From NCBI RefSeq assembly GCF_030546755.1, contig NZ_JAUOPE010000001.1, positions 186,001 through 250,000 on the forward strand: a stretch of DNA of 64,000 bases, in the 5' to 3' direction. This stretch comes from Colwellia sp. 1_MG-2023 (lineage in GTDB: Bacteria; Pseudomonadota; Gammaproteobacteria; Enterobacterales; Alteromonadaceae). The notes beneath the pieces are model-generated. The model ran no database searches. It was not told the origin of the DNA and saw only the letters and a program-made list of their open reading frames with translations. This document shows positions 1 through 9,488 of the stretch, one piece after another; positions within the stretch are counted from its first letter, which is position 1; the number at the start of each line of letters is the position of its first letter. The position numbers and the translations under genes are program-made.

Positions 1-750
1 ACCGGCTAATTCTGAGTTATCTCTAAAACAATTATCTTTATCGATGAATGCTTTATAAGGCTCAACATGAGCTGCCATCACTTCACCGTCAAGTTTGCCT
101 TCTTGCCAACTTTTCGTAGCTAGCGTGTGAGAGCGATGCGCTAATTCATCTTGCGCTTGACGAGAAATGTTATGAGTTTTCGCCATTTGTTCAGCCGTCT
201 GTCCCATAGAAATACCCGTAGAATATTCAGCAACTGCAGGAGGTACAGGTAAAATATCTTTAAAACGTAACGATTTTAAAATCGACAATTTTTGCCCTAA
301 GGTTTTTGTTTTACTTAAATCAAGTAAAGCACGTGCAAATTTTTTCGATAAACCAATTGGCGCGACAGAAGAAGAGTCTGCACCACCGGCCACACCAACA
401 TCAACCATGCCTGCCATAATAGATTCAGCTACATTCACCGTTGATTGAAAACTAGTCGCACAAGCTCTTGATACGCTATAGGCGTCTGTATGAACATTCA
501 TTCCTGTACCTAACACGATTTCACGGGCAATGTTTGGTGCTTCTGGCATTTGTACGACTTGACCAAACACTAATTGATCAATAATTGCGGGATCAACATC
601 ATTTCTTTTAATGAGTTCATTTACTACCAACTTACCTAAATCAACTGCGGGTACACCGTGAAAAGCCGTAGCTTGTTTAGCAAAGGGTGTTCGCAAACCG
701 GCGACAATGGCGATGCGTTCACCTTTTGCTGTTTGTAATTTAATTGTCAT
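1..750 (-). CDS. fadI: 3-ketoacyl-CoA thiolase, FadI-type (N-terminal 250 residues; 3' end outside window)
   Basis: Thiolase-family enzyme that cleaves 3-ketoacyl-CoA to acetyl-CoA in fatty-acid beta-oxidation. The reading frame starts with ATG at 748-750, preceded by an AGGATC ribosome site, and stays open to the window edge, so the C-terminal part with the second active-site Cys and His is missing. Seen: a start reading [18 protein letters not shown], the thiolase N-terminal LRTPFAKQ, and the nucleophile motif SRACATS with Cys near residue 97. FadI is normally about 436 residues and is the partner of FadJ. The N-terminal wording fits FadI better than FadA, but the two cannot be fully separated from half a protein. 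A FadR-like operator lies about 30 bp upstream. Confidence 0.85.
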   Translation of the reverse strand, partial: MTIKLQTAKGERIAIVAGLRTPFAKQATAFHGVPAVDLGKLVVNELIKRNDVDPAIIDQLVFGQVVQMPEAPNIAREIVLGTGMNVHTDAYSVSRACATSFQSTVNVAESIMAGMVDVGVAGGADSSSVAPIGLSKKFARALLDLSKTKTLGQKLSILKSLRFKDILPVPPAVAEYSTGISMGQTAEQMAKTHNISRQAQDELAHRSHTLATKSWQEGKLDGEVMAAHVEPYKAFIDKDNCFRDNSELAG

Positions 751-780
751 TGTTGATCCTTAAAAATTATTGAGCAAACA

Positions 781-795
781 AGAGGTCAGACCTCT
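781..795. promoter_or_regulatory. FadR-like operator upstream of fadI
   Basis: A perfect inverted repeat AGAGGTC-A-GACCTCT lies 31-45 bp upstream of the fadI start. Its core GGTCAGACC equals the centre of the known FadR operator consensus (TGGTCnGACCA type). FadR is the fatty-acid-responsive repressor of beta-oxidation genes in gammaproteobacteria, so repression of fadI relieved by long-chain acyl-CoA is the natural inference. The rest of the 751-1014 gap holds no gene. Confidence 0.6.
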
Positions 796-1014
796 CAGCT
801 TTTATTCCATTCTAACGTGTAAAATTGATATTTCAACTTAAAGCAGATGATGTGAGTCATTTTTATCCATATGATGCTCCCTATTACCTAAATTATTCGT
901 AATAAATTTACTTACAATTTTATATTGGTACTTGTATTTCAAATGAGGAACCATATATAAATCCTAAGGTCGAAACTTTCTCGTAACACTTTAAACAAAT
1001 AAGAATAAACCATT

Positions 1015-1971
1015 ATGGCTATTGAACATTTTTCTTCACTAAAAGAACATTTATCAAAACAAATCATCGGACAACATGCATTAGTAGAGAACTTACTCAT
1101 TGCCTTATTAGCAAATGGTCATTTAATTGTAGAAGGTCCTCCGGGTCTTGCAAAAACACGTGCAGTAAATTCATTAGCACAAGGTTTAGAAGCGGACTTT
1201 CATCGCGTACAATTTACTCCTGACCTTCTACCTGCCGATTTAACAGGAACTGACATCTATCGTCCTGAAGATGGCACCTTTGTTTTTCAACCGGGGCCTT
1301 TATTTAGAAACTTAGTCTTAGCGGATGAAATAAACCGCGCACCGGCTAAAGTGCAATCGGCATTATTAGAAGCAATGGCCGAAGGGCAAATAACGGTTGG
1401 CCGAAACACTTACCCATTGCCCGATTTATTTTTAGTCATGGCAACTCAAAACCCTATTGAACAAGAAGGTACTTATCCATTACCGGAAGCACAATTAGAC
1501 CGATTTTTAATGCACGTTGAAATTGACTATCCCGATGCAGCAAGCGAATTAGAAATACTGAAGCTTAATCGTGGCGAAGCCATTAAACATGAGCAAGAAA
1601 AAGTTCAAGAAATAACCCAAGAGAATATTTTCGCGGCCCGTGAAGAAGTCATGAAAATTCATATGGCGCCTGCAATAGAAAAATATATTGTTGATTTAAT
1701 CATGGCAACTCGCCAACCCGAAAAATATGACGATAATCTTAAAAAATGGTTAGCGTTTGGCGCAAGTCCTCGGGCAACTATTGCTTTAGATAGATGTGCT
1801 CGTGCACGCGCTTGGCTACAAGGCCGAGACTTTGTTGGTCCTGAAGATGTTCAAGCCGTTTTCCATAATGTATTACGTCATCGTATTTTATTGACATATC
1901 AAGCAGAAGCCGAAGGGATCAGCAGTAATCAATTACTCGATCACTTATTAAGTTTAGTGGCGATATCTTAA
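1015..1971 (+). CDS. MoxR-family AAA+ ATPase
   Basis: First gene of the Bat/aerotolerance operon. MoxR ATPases act as chaperone-like partners of the von Willebrand A-domain proteins encoded downstream. The 318-residue protein has Walker A GPPGLAKT (41-48), Walker B LVLADEINRAP (100-110) and a sensor-1 region ATQNP (about 147-151), all intact, followed by an AAA lid domain. Its length is normal for the family. It is followed after 20 bp by the DUF58 gene, consistent with co-transcription. The substrate is not known from sequence. Confidence 0.93.
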   Translation: MAIEHFSSLKEHLSKQIIGQHALVENLLIALLANGHLIVEGPPGLAKTRAVNSLAQGLEADFHRVQFTPDLLPADLTGTDIYRPEDGTFVFQPGPLFRNLVLADEINRAPAKVQSALLEAMAEGQITVGRNTYPLPDLFLVMATQNPIEQEGTYPLPEAQLDRFLMHVEIDYPDAASELEILKLNRGEAIKHEQEKVQEITQENIFAAREEVMKIHMAPAIEKYIVDLIMATRQPEKYDDNLKKWLAFGASPRATIALDRCARARAWLQGRDFVGPEDVQAVFHNVLRHRILLTYQAEAEGISSNQLLDHLLSLVAIS

Positions 1972-1991
1972 ATAAAAGGATTATTTAAGAC

Positions 1992-3020
1992 ATGTGGTTA
2001 AAACAAACACAGCAACCATCATCAACCAGTGCTGAAGACAAACTTGTTTATTTGTTGTCTTCTGGCATTGATTTATCTATCGATGAGTTGATCCAGTATC
2101 AAAACAAAGCTTCATTGATCAATTTAACTGCGGTAAAAAACATTCAAAGTCAAATGAGTGGTAATTACTTAGCCCGCAGCAAAGGTCGAGGTATGGAGTT
2201 TGATGAAGTTCGACATTATCAAAATGGTGACGATATTCGCGCAATTGATTGGCGAGTTACGGCCCGTACCGGCACCACACATACTAAACTTTTTCGCGAA
2301 GAAGTAGAAAGACCGGTTATTATTGCCACTGACTTAAGCAGTAACATGTTGTTTGGTAGTCAATTATTATTTAAATCAGTACAAGCGGCTCATTTAGCAG
2401 CGCTAGTTGCTTGGCATGCAAAAATACGAGGCGATCGCGTTGGCGGTATTGTATTTAATGAATTTCAGCACAGTGAATTAAAGCCCCGTAGCCGCCAACA
2501 AGGTGTTTTGCATTATATTCATACCCTGATGACCTGTCATGAACAAACAATTGCTCACGTTCAAAATAACGAACCAAACAGCAATCAATCGATTGATGAC
2601 AAAACAAATAATCAACTCGCTTTTGAACAAAACTGCCTACGGATCAGACAAGTATCACGTCCCGGTAGCTTAGTGTATTTGATCACAGACGGGCATTACA
2701 TTAGCCAAGAAGCAATCCGACATTTAAGTCATATCACTAAACATTGTGAATTAGTGGTTTGTTTAATTTCAGATCCGCTTGAACATCAATTACCCAAGAG
2801 TGATAAAAAACTCAACGTTAGCATTACTGATGGTCAGCAAAAGCAGCAATTAACTCTAGGTGATGAAAAAATAGCTCAACGCTATCACCAACAAGCTCAA
2901 GCAATGCTTAACGAAAAAGAGCAATTATTAGCAAAATCAGGGGCTAGATTACTGCATTTTTGCGCCAGTCAATCATTAGAAGAACAACTAAAGAACGGAG
3001 TAGCTTCATGGATCCGTTAG
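1992..3020 (+). CDS. DUF58 domain protein of the Bat operon
   Basis: A 342-residue protein with the DUF58 hallmark GRGMEFDEVRHYQNGDD plus AIDW at about residues 65-87. DUF58 proteins have a VWA-like fold and almost always follow moxR. Here an ATDLSSNM stretch occupies the MIDAS-like position. No signal peptide or obvious membrane segment is seen, so it is probably cytoplasmic and works with the MoxR ATPase. The end overlaps the start of the next gene by 13 bp, indicating translational coupling. Biochemical function is unknown for the family. Confidence 0.9.
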   Translation: MWLKQTQQPSSTSAEDKLVYLLSSGIDLSIDELIQYQNKASLINLTAVKNIQSQMSGNYLARSKGRGMEFDEVRHYQNGDDIRAIDWRVTARTGTTHTKLFREEVERPVIIATDLSSNMLFGSQLLFKSVQAAHLAALVAWHAKIRGDRVGGIVFNEFQHSELKPRSRQQGVLHYIHTLMTCHEQTIAHVQNNEPNSNQSIDDKTNNQLAFEQNCLRIRQVSRPGSLVYLITDGHYISQEAIRHLSHITKHCELVVCLISDPLEHQLPKSDKKLNVSITDGQQKQQLTLGDEKIAQRYHQQAQAMLNEKEQLLAKSGARLLHFCASQSLEEQLKNGVASWIR

Positions 3021-3538
3021 CCGATTTAAAAACGATACATTTACCAGAACAAATCAATAATTATCCGCTTGCGTATGGATGGTGGATATTATTGGTTACT
3101 TTATTAATCTTAGTCGTTTGGGCATTAATAAAATACCGTAAACATCGCCAACATTGTCAAGCCAAAAAACAAGCAATGCAAAGCCTTAAAGAAAACACCT
3201 TAGATACTGAACAATTGATTTCATTGATAAAATGGGCTGCAATGCAATACTTTCCCCGAGAACAAATTGCCAGCTTAACAGGCGATGCTTTGCAAGCATT
3301 TCTGGTGTCATGTTTGCCCATTAAGCAGCAACAAACTTTTATAGTGCGTTTTCAACCTGCACTCGAAAAAAGATACCAACGAGATGAACCACTCGACAAT
3401 AATGATGATTTAGCTGAAGCCGTCATGTTATGGATAAAACACGCTTTGCCAGCTAAAACATCCGTTCAAGTCTCGCCGCAAAATACCAGTAACAACACTT
3501 CGTTAACGAAGCCAGAAAAAATGGCAGGTGTAAACTAA
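3008..3538 (+). CDS. DUF4381 membrane protein of the Bat operon
   Basis: A 176-residue protein starting MDPLADLKTIHLPEQI, the usual opening of DUF4381 proteins. It has one membrane segment at about residues 23-42 and a basic cytoplasmic region after it. The ATG at 3008 is chosen because AACGGAG lies 7 bp upstream and the family opening starts there, although the frame is open further upstream. It overlaps the DUF58 gene by 13 bp, and its stop overlaps the ATG of the next VWA gene. It is probably a small inner-membrane component of the MoxR-VWA complex, a role inferred from context. Confidence 0.87.
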   Translation: MDPLADLKTIHLPEQINNYPLAYGWWILLVTLLILVVWALIKYRKHRQHCQAKKQAMQSLKENTLDTEQLISLIKWAAMQYFPREQIASLTGDALQAFLVSCLPIKQQQTFIVRFQPALEKRYQRDEPLDNNDDLAEAVMLWIKHALPAKTSVQVSPQNTSNNTSLTKPEKMAGVN

Positions 3539-4572
3539 TGATTGAATTTGCACTTCCATGGGTTTTTCTTGTCTTACCTTTACCTTTAATCGTGTATTGG
3601 TTACCCGCGAAAAAAAATACCGAAGCAGCTCCTTTGAAAATGCCAACCATTATTCAAGGCATGAATAGCAATGAGCACGGTAGTTCTCGTAAAAAAACAC
3701 CGCTATCGTTATTGATCAGTGTTTGGCTTTTACTTGTATTAGCAGCAAGTCAGCCACAATGGTTAGGTGAAGCAGTTAACATTCCTACTCAAGGTCGAGA
3801 GATGATGGTTGCCGTAGATTTATCTGGCAGTATGCAAGTAGAAGACATGAGTCTAAATGGCAGCACGGTAAACCGCCTTGATATGTTAAAAGTGTTATTG
3901 GGGGAATTTATTGACCGACGTGTTGGCGATAGATTAGGACTGATTTTATTTGGCGATGATGCCTATATGCAAACACCGATGACATTTGATAGAAAAACGG
4001 TTCAACAAATGCTTGATGAAACCGTGTTAGGACTTGTCGGTAAACAAACAGCAATAGGCGACGCCATTGCCCTAGCGGTAAAACGCTTTGATGAAAAGAA
4101 AGAATCAAACCGAGTGTTATTACTATTAACCGATGGTCAAAACACCGCAGGTAAAATCACGCCTGAACAAGCACTTGAACTAGCTGTAGCCAAAAAAGTC
4201 ACTATTTATTCAGTCGGTATCGGTGCTGATGTTATGATCCAACGGTCTTTATTTGGTAAAAGACGTGTTAACCCGTCCAGTGAATTAGATGAAGATACGC
4301 TCACGCAACTTGCCGAGCAAACCGGTGGTAAATATTTCCGTGCAAGAAGCAGTGACGATATGAGTGAAATTTACAACCTGCTCGACCAACTAGAGCCTGT
4401 TGAACAAGAACAACAACAAATGCGTCCATTAACCGCGTTGTTCTTCTATCCATTAGCGCTAGCGCTTATTTTGACTTTTTTCTATATTTTATTGCTTAAC
4501 GTACCTAATACATTATTTTCTCGCAAGCGTAAGCAAAATTCAGCTCCAGTAGTAGGCGGTGATCATGGCTGA
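3538..4572 (+). CDS. batA: VWA domain membrane protein, BatA-like
   Basis: A 344-residue inner-membrane protein with two N-terminal hydrophobic segments (about 6-22 and 57-71), a von Willebrand A domain and a C-terminal membrane segment (about 299-322). The metal-ion-dependent adhesion site is intact: DLSGSM at about 94-99 and LLTDGQNTAG further on. BatA-type proteins are linked to aerotolerance and envelope stress. It overlaps both neighbours (shared TAATG with DUF4381 and 8 bp with the next VWA gene), so the operon is tightly coupled. Confidence 0.9.
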   Translation: MIEFALPWVFLVLPLPLIVYWLPAKKNTEAAPLKMPTIIQGMNSNEHGSSRKKTPLSLLISVWLLLVLAASQPQWLGEAVNIPTQGREMMVAVDLSGSMQVEDMSLNGSTVNRLDMLKVLLGEFIDRRVGDRLGLILFGDDAYMQTPMTFDRKTVQQMLDETVLGLVGKQTAIGDAIALAVKRFDEKKESNRVLLLLTDGQNTAGKITPEQALELAVAKKVTIYSVGIGADVMIQRSLFGKRRVNPSSELDEDTLTQLAEQTGGKYFRARSSDDMSEIYNLLDQLEPVEQEQQQMRPLTALFFYPLALALILTFFYILLLNVPNTLFSRKRKQNSAPVVGGDHG

Positions 4573-6415
4573 TTTTCATTTTATTAGACCTTTATGGTTA
4601 ATCGGCATTGTTGCATTGATATTCGCGTTATATTTACTGAAAAAATATCGCATCAATCAATCAGGCTGGCATCAACTTTTACCTGCTCATTTATCGAAAG
4701 TGTTAGTCGATGGCTCAACTAAAACACAGTCAGCTTCTTTAATGCTGCCTTTTATCATCGGCTTACTAACGATAATTGCACTTGCAGGGCCAACTTGGAA
4801 AAAGTTACCGCAACCGGTTTATCAATTAGCACGCGGCTCAGTAATTATTATGGATATGTCGTATTCGATGTATGCGACTGACTTATCACCTAATCGATTG
4901 ACACGTGCCCGCTATAAAGCGATTGATCTATTAGACCAACTTAATGAAGGTGAAATAGGTTTAATTGCTTATGCCGGTGACGCTTTTACAATAAGTCCAC
5001 TCACTGAAGACATCAATAATATCAAACTATTATTACCCTCATTAAGTCCAGATCTTATGCCTGCATTAGGCAGCAACCCATATTCAGCACTCGCATTAGC
5101 CAATGATATGCTTAAAAATGCCGGTCATTTAGAAGGTGATATTTATTGGTTTACTGACGGCATAGATCGTGAAGACCTACAAGACATTACTCAATGGAAT
5201 CGCAAGCATCCCTATCGACTAAACATTTTGGCTATTGGCACCTCTGAAGGCGCGCCAATTAAGTTAACAAACGGCGAATTAATGAAAGATGACAATGGCT
5301 CAATTGTTATCCCTAAATTAACAGAAAAATCGTTACAAGGCGCAGCAAGCAGTGGCCAAGGTTATTATGCCCGTATTACCAATAGTTCTGCCGATATTAA
5401 ACATTTAGTCAGCCAACCGATTGTACAAGATGATGATAAAAAATCGGAAAGTGCACAAACGGGCGATCAATGGCAAGAATTCGGTCCTTATTTATTATTA
5501 CTCGTGTTGCCGTTAGTGTTGGGATATTTTCGACGTGGCAATTTATTAGCCATTATTCCTTGTCTATTCCTTTTAACACCGACACAACCTGTGCATGCTG
5601 ACTTTTGGACTGACTTATGGAAAACCAAAGACCAACAAGGCCAAGCTCACTTTAACAATAAAGAGTTTGAACAAGCAGCCGAGCAATTTGAAAATTCTCA
5701 ATGGCAAGGCAGCGCTCATTACAATGCCGGCAATTATGAACAAGCTTTAGCGTCATTTCAAAAAGGCAACGATGCACAATCACTTTATAATCAAGGTAAT
5801 GCACTAGCAAAACTACAAAAGCTTGATGAAGCAATTACAGCCTACGATAAGGCCTTACAACTAAACCCTGATCACCAAGATGCACAAGCGAATAAAGCTT
5901 TATTAGAAAAATTAAAGCAACAGCAAGATCAACAGCAGCAACAAAACCAAGAACAGCAAAACGATCAAGAAAACAGCGATCAAGAAAATCAGGATCAGCA
6001 GCAAGATCAAAATGGTGATCAACAACAAGAGCAGCAAGAGCAGAGCGAGCAACAACAGTCTGATCAAAACCAACAACAAAACTCAGATGAAAACGCAGAA
6101 CAAGACTCAGAGCAAGATCAGCAACAACAAAACGAGCAACAACAAAACGAGCAACAAAGCCAAGAGCAAAAAGAACAAGAAGAGCAAGAGCAACAAGCCG
6201 AGCAGCAAGAAGACGAATCGGCTGAACAAAGTGAACAACAGCAACAGGCTCAAGCTATAAAAGCCCAGCAAGAAAAAGAAACTGAACAAAAACACAAACA
6301 ATTATTGAATAAAGTGACTGATGATCCTTATTTATTATTACGCAATAAAATGCAATTGGAATATCAAAAGCGTCGTCAAGACAGAAGTAGTGTAGGAGTT
6401 AAGAAAAAGTGGTAA
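4565..6415 (+). CDS. batB: VWA plus TPR protein, BatB/BatC fusion type
   Basis: A large protein (616 residues) joining a BatB-like part (two N-terminal membrane segments, VWA domain with MIDAS DMSYSM at about 97-102, third membrane segment around 300-320) to a BatC-like part (a hydrophobic signal-like stretch, TPR repeats around 355-440). It ends in a roughly 130-residue Gln/Glu/Asp-rich low-complexity tail. The ATG at 4565 is preferred over GTG at 4559 because AGGCGGTGATC gives better spacing. VWA-TPR fusions are the usual form in Alteromonadales. The tail has few hydrophobic residues and is probably disordered periplasmic or cytoplasmic linker. Confidence 0.88.
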   Translation: MADFHFIRPLWLIGIVALIFALYLLKKYRINQSGWHQLLPAHLSKVLVDGSTKTQSASLMLPFIIGLLTIIALAGPTWKKLPQPVYQLARGSVIIMDMSYSMYATDLSPNRLTRARYKAIDLLDQLNEGEIGLIAYAGDAFTISPLTEDINNIKLLLPSLSPDLMPALGSNPYSALALANDMLKNAGHLEGDIYWFTDGIDREDLQDITQWNRKHPYRLNILAIGTSEGAPIKLTNGELMKDDNGSIVIPKLTEKSLQGAASSGQGYYARITNSSADIKHLVSQPIVQDDDKKSESAQTGDQWQEFGPYLLLLVLPLVLGYFRRGNLLAIIPCLFLLTPTQPVHADFWTDLWKTKDQQGQAHFNNKEFEQAAEQFENSQWQGSAHYNAGNYEQALASFQKGNDAQSLYNQGNALAKLQKLDEAITAYDKALQLNPDHQDAQANKALLEKLKQQQDQQQQQNQEQQNDQENSDQENQDQQQDQNGDQQQEQQEQSEQQQSDQNQQQNSDENAEQDSEQDQQQQNEQQQNEQQSQEQKEQEEQEQQAEQQEDESAEQSEQQQQAQAIKAQQEKETEQKHKQLLNKVTDDPYLLLRNKMQLEYQKRRQDRSSVGVKKKW

Positions 6416-8073
6416 GAATAATAGTAACATTAATCGGCTTATACGCTTTATTGCTAACTAAAACCGGATTTGCTTTTGTTAATGTAACCGCAACCGTTGA
6501 TAAAAACCCGGTGGTGGTATCCGAGTCATTTGTATTAACGGTGACCGCTGATGACGACATAAATACCAATGCATTAGACACCTCTCCTTTGATGCAAGAT
6601 TTTATTGTCGGAAGAACATCCGTAAGTACGCAAACAAGTATGATTAACTTTAAAACCACGCGTACCACAAAATGGTCAACGGTATTAATTGCGCGAGAAG
6701 CAGGCACAAAAACAATTCCAGCTTTAACAGTAGACTCAGCAGTAACTCAGCCAATAACACTTAATGTCCTTGCCGCGAGCGATCCTCAAGCAAGCAAACA
6801 ACAAGATTTATTTATTACTACGGATATCTCTGCCAAAGAGGTTTACGTTCAGCAACAATTAACCTTAACCGTTAAATTACACTTTGCGGCAGAATTAAAA
6901 CGAGGCAGTTTAACCGAGCCTTCCTTAACTGGCGCGAACATCACGCAAATAGGCAAAGACAAAGAAGCAGATACCATCATTAATGGACGTCGTTATCGTG
7001 TCATTGAACGCACTTATGCCATTAGCCCGCAACAAAGTGGAGAGTTCACGTTAAAATCACCGATATTTTCAGGTGAAATTATGCAGCCATCTACCAGACG
7101 TAACGGCTTTTTAAGTTTTGCCGAAACCAAACCCGTCAGTGTCATTGGTGAAGAAATACCGTTAACTATTCGCCCCATTCCTGCAGATTATCAAGGTGCT
7201 TGGTTACCGAGCGAATTATTATCCATTCACCAAGAGTGGCAGCCATCGCCAGATAGCTTTATCGTCGGTGAACCTATTACGCGTATTATCACATTAACAG
7301 CAGCAGGGCTTTCTGAAGAACAATTACCTGATATAGAAATGGCGATGCCTGAAGGTTTAAAAGTATATCCAGACCAAGCCGAATTACATACTGGTTTAAA
7401 TAATGAAAGATTGGTCAGTCAAAAAGTGAAAAATTTTGCCATTGTTGCTAATAAAGCCGGGGTTTATCAATTACCTGAAATCATCATTCCATGGTGGAAC
7501 ACAGTGACCAATCAATATCAACAAGCAGTTATACCTGCGCAAACAATAACGGTAGCAGCAAATCCAGAGCAAACAGCACAAGCACCTATTTCATTAGCTT
7601 CAGAAATGCCTGATTTAAACACACAACCGAGTACGGCAACTAAAACTGTCACCGTTTATCAATCCTCTTGGTTACAGTGGTTATTTTTAGCCTTGTGGTT
7701 ATTAACTTCTTTCGCATGGTTTATCACTTATATCCGACGAAATAAATTATCATCTTCAAAGCAAAAAACGTCTAACGTAAATGATAGCTACTTAGCACTA
7801 TTAGCCGCATGTAAACAACATAATGGCGAGCAAGCGTTAGCCCTTTTAGTCCCTTGGTATAATTCAATGGTGAATCAAAAAATATCGACCATTGCTGATG
7901 TTATTCATCATACTCAGCATGAGACATTAATAAGTGCGATTAATGATTTACAACAATGTACCTACAGTAAAGACACGCAACCTTGGCTAGGTGATGATTT
8001 AATGAAGGCAATAACAGAGGTTAACAAACAACCGAATATTTCTGCTTCACCCACCTTTGCGATCAATCCTTAA
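6409..8073 (+). CDS. batD: BatD-like oxygen-tolerance protein
   Basis: Last gene of the Bat operon: 554 residues with an N-terminal signal or anchor (MVRIIVTLIGLYALLLTK), a long beta-rich periplasmic region typical of BatD, a C-terminal membrane segment (about 421-442) and a cytoplasmic tail. It begins with GTG at 6409, 10 bp after AGGAG, and overlaps the previous gene by 7 bp. BatD proteins are thought to act in the periplasm beside the VWA proteins. A strong terminator follows at 8083. Function beyond oxidative or envelope tolerance is not established. Confidence 0.87.
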   Translation: MVRIIVTLIGLYALLLTKTGFAFVNVTATVDKNPVVVSESFVLTVTADDDINTNALDTSPLMQDFIVGRTSVSTQTSMINFKTTRTTKWSTVLIAREAGTKTIPALTVDSAVTQPITLNVLAASDPQASKQQDLFITTDISAKEVYVQQQLTLTVKLHFAAELKRGSLTEPSLTGANITQIGKDKEADTIINGRRYRVIERTYAISPQQSGEFTLKSPIFSGEIMQPSTRRNGFLSFAETKPVSVIGEEIPLTIRPIPADYQGAWLPSELLSIHQEWQPSPDSFIVGEPITRIITLTAAGLSEEQLPDIEMAMPEGLKVYPDQAELHTGLNNERLVSQKVKNFAIVANKAGVYQLPEIIIPWWNTVTNQYQQAVIPAQTITVAANPEQTAQAPISLASEMPDLNTQPSTATKTVTVYQSSWLQWLFLALWLLTSFAWFITYIRRNKLSSSKQKTSNVNDSYLALLAACKQHNGEQALALLVPWYNSMVNQKISTIADVIHHTQHETLISAINDLQQCTYSKDTQPWLGDDLMKAITEVNKQPNISASPTFAINP

Positions 8074-8082
8074 GTCCCTTTT

Positions 8083-8121
8083 GATAAGCTAGTAAGTTAT
8101 CCAAATTTACTAGCTTTTATC
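8083..8121 (+). terminator. Terminator of the Bat operon
   Basis: A long stem: GATAAGCTAGTAA pairs with a TTACTAGCTTTTATC arm around a short loop, 10 bp after the batD stop, followed by a T-rich stretch. The stem is AT-rich but about 13 bp long. It fits an intrinsic terminator closing the six-gene operon. Confidence 0.6.
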
Positions 8122-8230
8122 CGCTATTTTTCCAAATTCAAGATGAATGCCTAAAATTCAGCTAACGTTAACCTTTAAAGAGCAACCACTAGAAAATAAC
8201 CCCAAATTAACGAAAATAAAAAATTAATTT

Positions 8231-8259
8231 GGAAATAAAAAATCACCAGCTCGGGTCTC
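8231..8259 (+). promoter_or_regulatory. Candidate ECF-type autoregulatory promoter, leaderless start
   Basis: GGAAATA at 8231 and a GGTCTC element at 8254-8259 resemble the -35/-10 layout of RpoE-like promoters (GGAACTT, about 16 nt, TCT). They lie directly before the sigma-factor gene. The predicted transcription start falls at about 8265-8268, on or next to the ATG at 8267, and no ribosome-binding site is visible. Autoregulation and a leaderless mRNA are inferences. Confidence 0.4.
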
Positions 8260-8266
8260 TTCATAT

Positions 8267-8782
8267 ATGGCGACAAAACAAGTTAGATACGAAGCACTAG
8301 TAAAAGCCTTACATAGCGATTTATACCGTTATGCTTATTGGCTCTGTCACGAAAAACAAGTGGCTGAAGACTTAGTGCAAGAAACATTTTTAAGGGCATG
8401 GCGAGCTTTAGATTCTTTAAAAGATGAAAAAGCCGCTAAGTCATGGTTGATCACAATTTTACGGCGTGAAAATGCACGTCGTTTTGAACGTAAACGTTTT
8501 GAAATGAGTGAATATGAAGAAGCAACTATCACAGACACGCGTTCAACAAGTTCAGAACAAGAAATTGAAAACCATTGGCTGCGAGAAAAAATAGCGCAAA
8601 TGCCTGAAGAATACCGAGAGCCTTTAGTGTTACAAGTTATTGGTGGTTTTAGTGGTGAAGAAATAGCTTCAATGTTATCACTGAATAAAAATACCGTCAT
8701 GACTCGACTCTTTCGAGCCCGTAATCAATTAAAAGAAGCTTTAGATGAAGAACCCAAGCTAAGAGGTCAATACAATGGATGA
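8267..8782 (+). CDS. ECF sigma-70 family RNA polymerase sigma factor
   Basis: A 171-residue alternative sigma factor. Region 2 is seen at about residues 12-80 (LYRYAYWLCHEKQVAEDLVQ, then ETFLRAWR) and region 4 at about 110-160 (MPEEYREPLVLQ, then GFSGEEIASMLSLNKNTVMT). It has no region 3, as expected for ECF factors. The gene overlaps the next gene by 8 bp; that gene encodes a membrane protein and is probably its anti-sigma factor. The ATG has no clear Shine-Dalgarno sequence and may be read from a leaderless transcript. The inducing signal is not visible. Confidence 0.93.
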   Translation: MATKQVRYEALVKALHSDLYRYAYWLCHEKQVAEDLVQETFLRAWRALDSLKDEKAAKSWLITILRRENARRFERKRFEMSEYEEATITDTRSTSSEQEIENHWLREKIAQMPEEYREPLVLQVIGGFSGEEIASMLSLNKNTVMTRLFRARNQLKEALDEEPKLRGQYNG

Positions 8783-9488
8783 TTTGCTATTTCGACGCAA
8801 TATTTATGCAGATCCCAAAACACCTGATCCAGATGTTATTTCTGCAATAAATTCAGATCCAGCCAAGCAAAAGTTTGCGCATGAGCTTGAACAATTAGAT
8901 CAAAAGATTTTTGATGCGTTAAATGTTCCTGTGCCTGAAGAATTAAGTGAGAAACTTATTTTACGTCAATCATTGGCGAGTCATCAGCAACAGAAGAAAT
9001 CGACGAGAATAAAATTAGCCGTTGCCGCTTCCGTTGCCTTTGCTATTGGCTTAACCGTCAATCAATTACAATTCTCCCATGCGTACAGCTCTATTGGAGA
9101 CTATGCAATTGCTCATACCAATCACGAAGCAAAACAGTTTAGCAATAATGCTGAAGCTAACGTAACCCTGACAGCTTTAAATAAAAAAATGGCAAGTTTT
9201 AATGGTCAATTTTCTGCTGATTTAGGCGAGTTAATAATGGCGGAGTTTTGTCGTTTTGATGGCATGAAAAGCTTGCATTTAGTGCTTAAAGGACAAAATT
9301 CACCGGTTAATATTTATGTGGTGCCTGCTAATGATCACCTCGCTTATATGAAAGAATTTACTAACGGTGAACTTAACGGAGTAGTTAATGACTTTAAAGC
9401 AAGCCAAATCATTGTGGTAGGCGATACTCAAGAACCATTAAAACAATGGCAAGAGAAAATTAATCAAAACATTCGCTGGTCAACCTAG
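8775..9488 (+). CDS. DUF3379 membrane protein, probable anti-sigma partner
   Basis: A 237-residue protein with a cytoplasmic N-terminal part (about 1-75), one membrane segment near 76-95 (RIKLAVAASVAFAIGLTVN) and a periplasmic C-terminal domain. This layout is typical of an anti-sigma factor, and DUF3379 genes usually follow an ECF sigma gene as here (8-bp overlap). The stop codon TAG is formed by the TA target of the MITE at 9488 plus the first base of the element, so the natural C-terminus may have been slightly different before the insertion. The anti-sigma role is inferred from topology and context. Confidence 0.82.
   Translation: MDDLLFRRNIYADPKTPDPDVISAINSDPAKQKFAHELEQLDQKIFDALNVPVPEELSEKLILRQSLASHQQQKKSTRIKLAVAASVAFAIGLTVNQLQFSHAYSSIGDYAIAHTNHEAKQFSNNAEANVTLTALNKKMASFNGQFSADLGELIMAEFCRFDGMKSLHLVLKGQNSPVNIYVVPANDHLAYMKEFTNGELNGVVNDFKASQIIVVGDTQEPLKQWQEKINQNIRWST

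Noticed and set aside
6012-6301. Open frames on both strands across the Gln-rich tail of the VWA-TPR gene
   Set aside because: They are low-complexity Lys/Asn- and Leu-rich readings of a CAA/GAA-rich repeat, with no independent signals.
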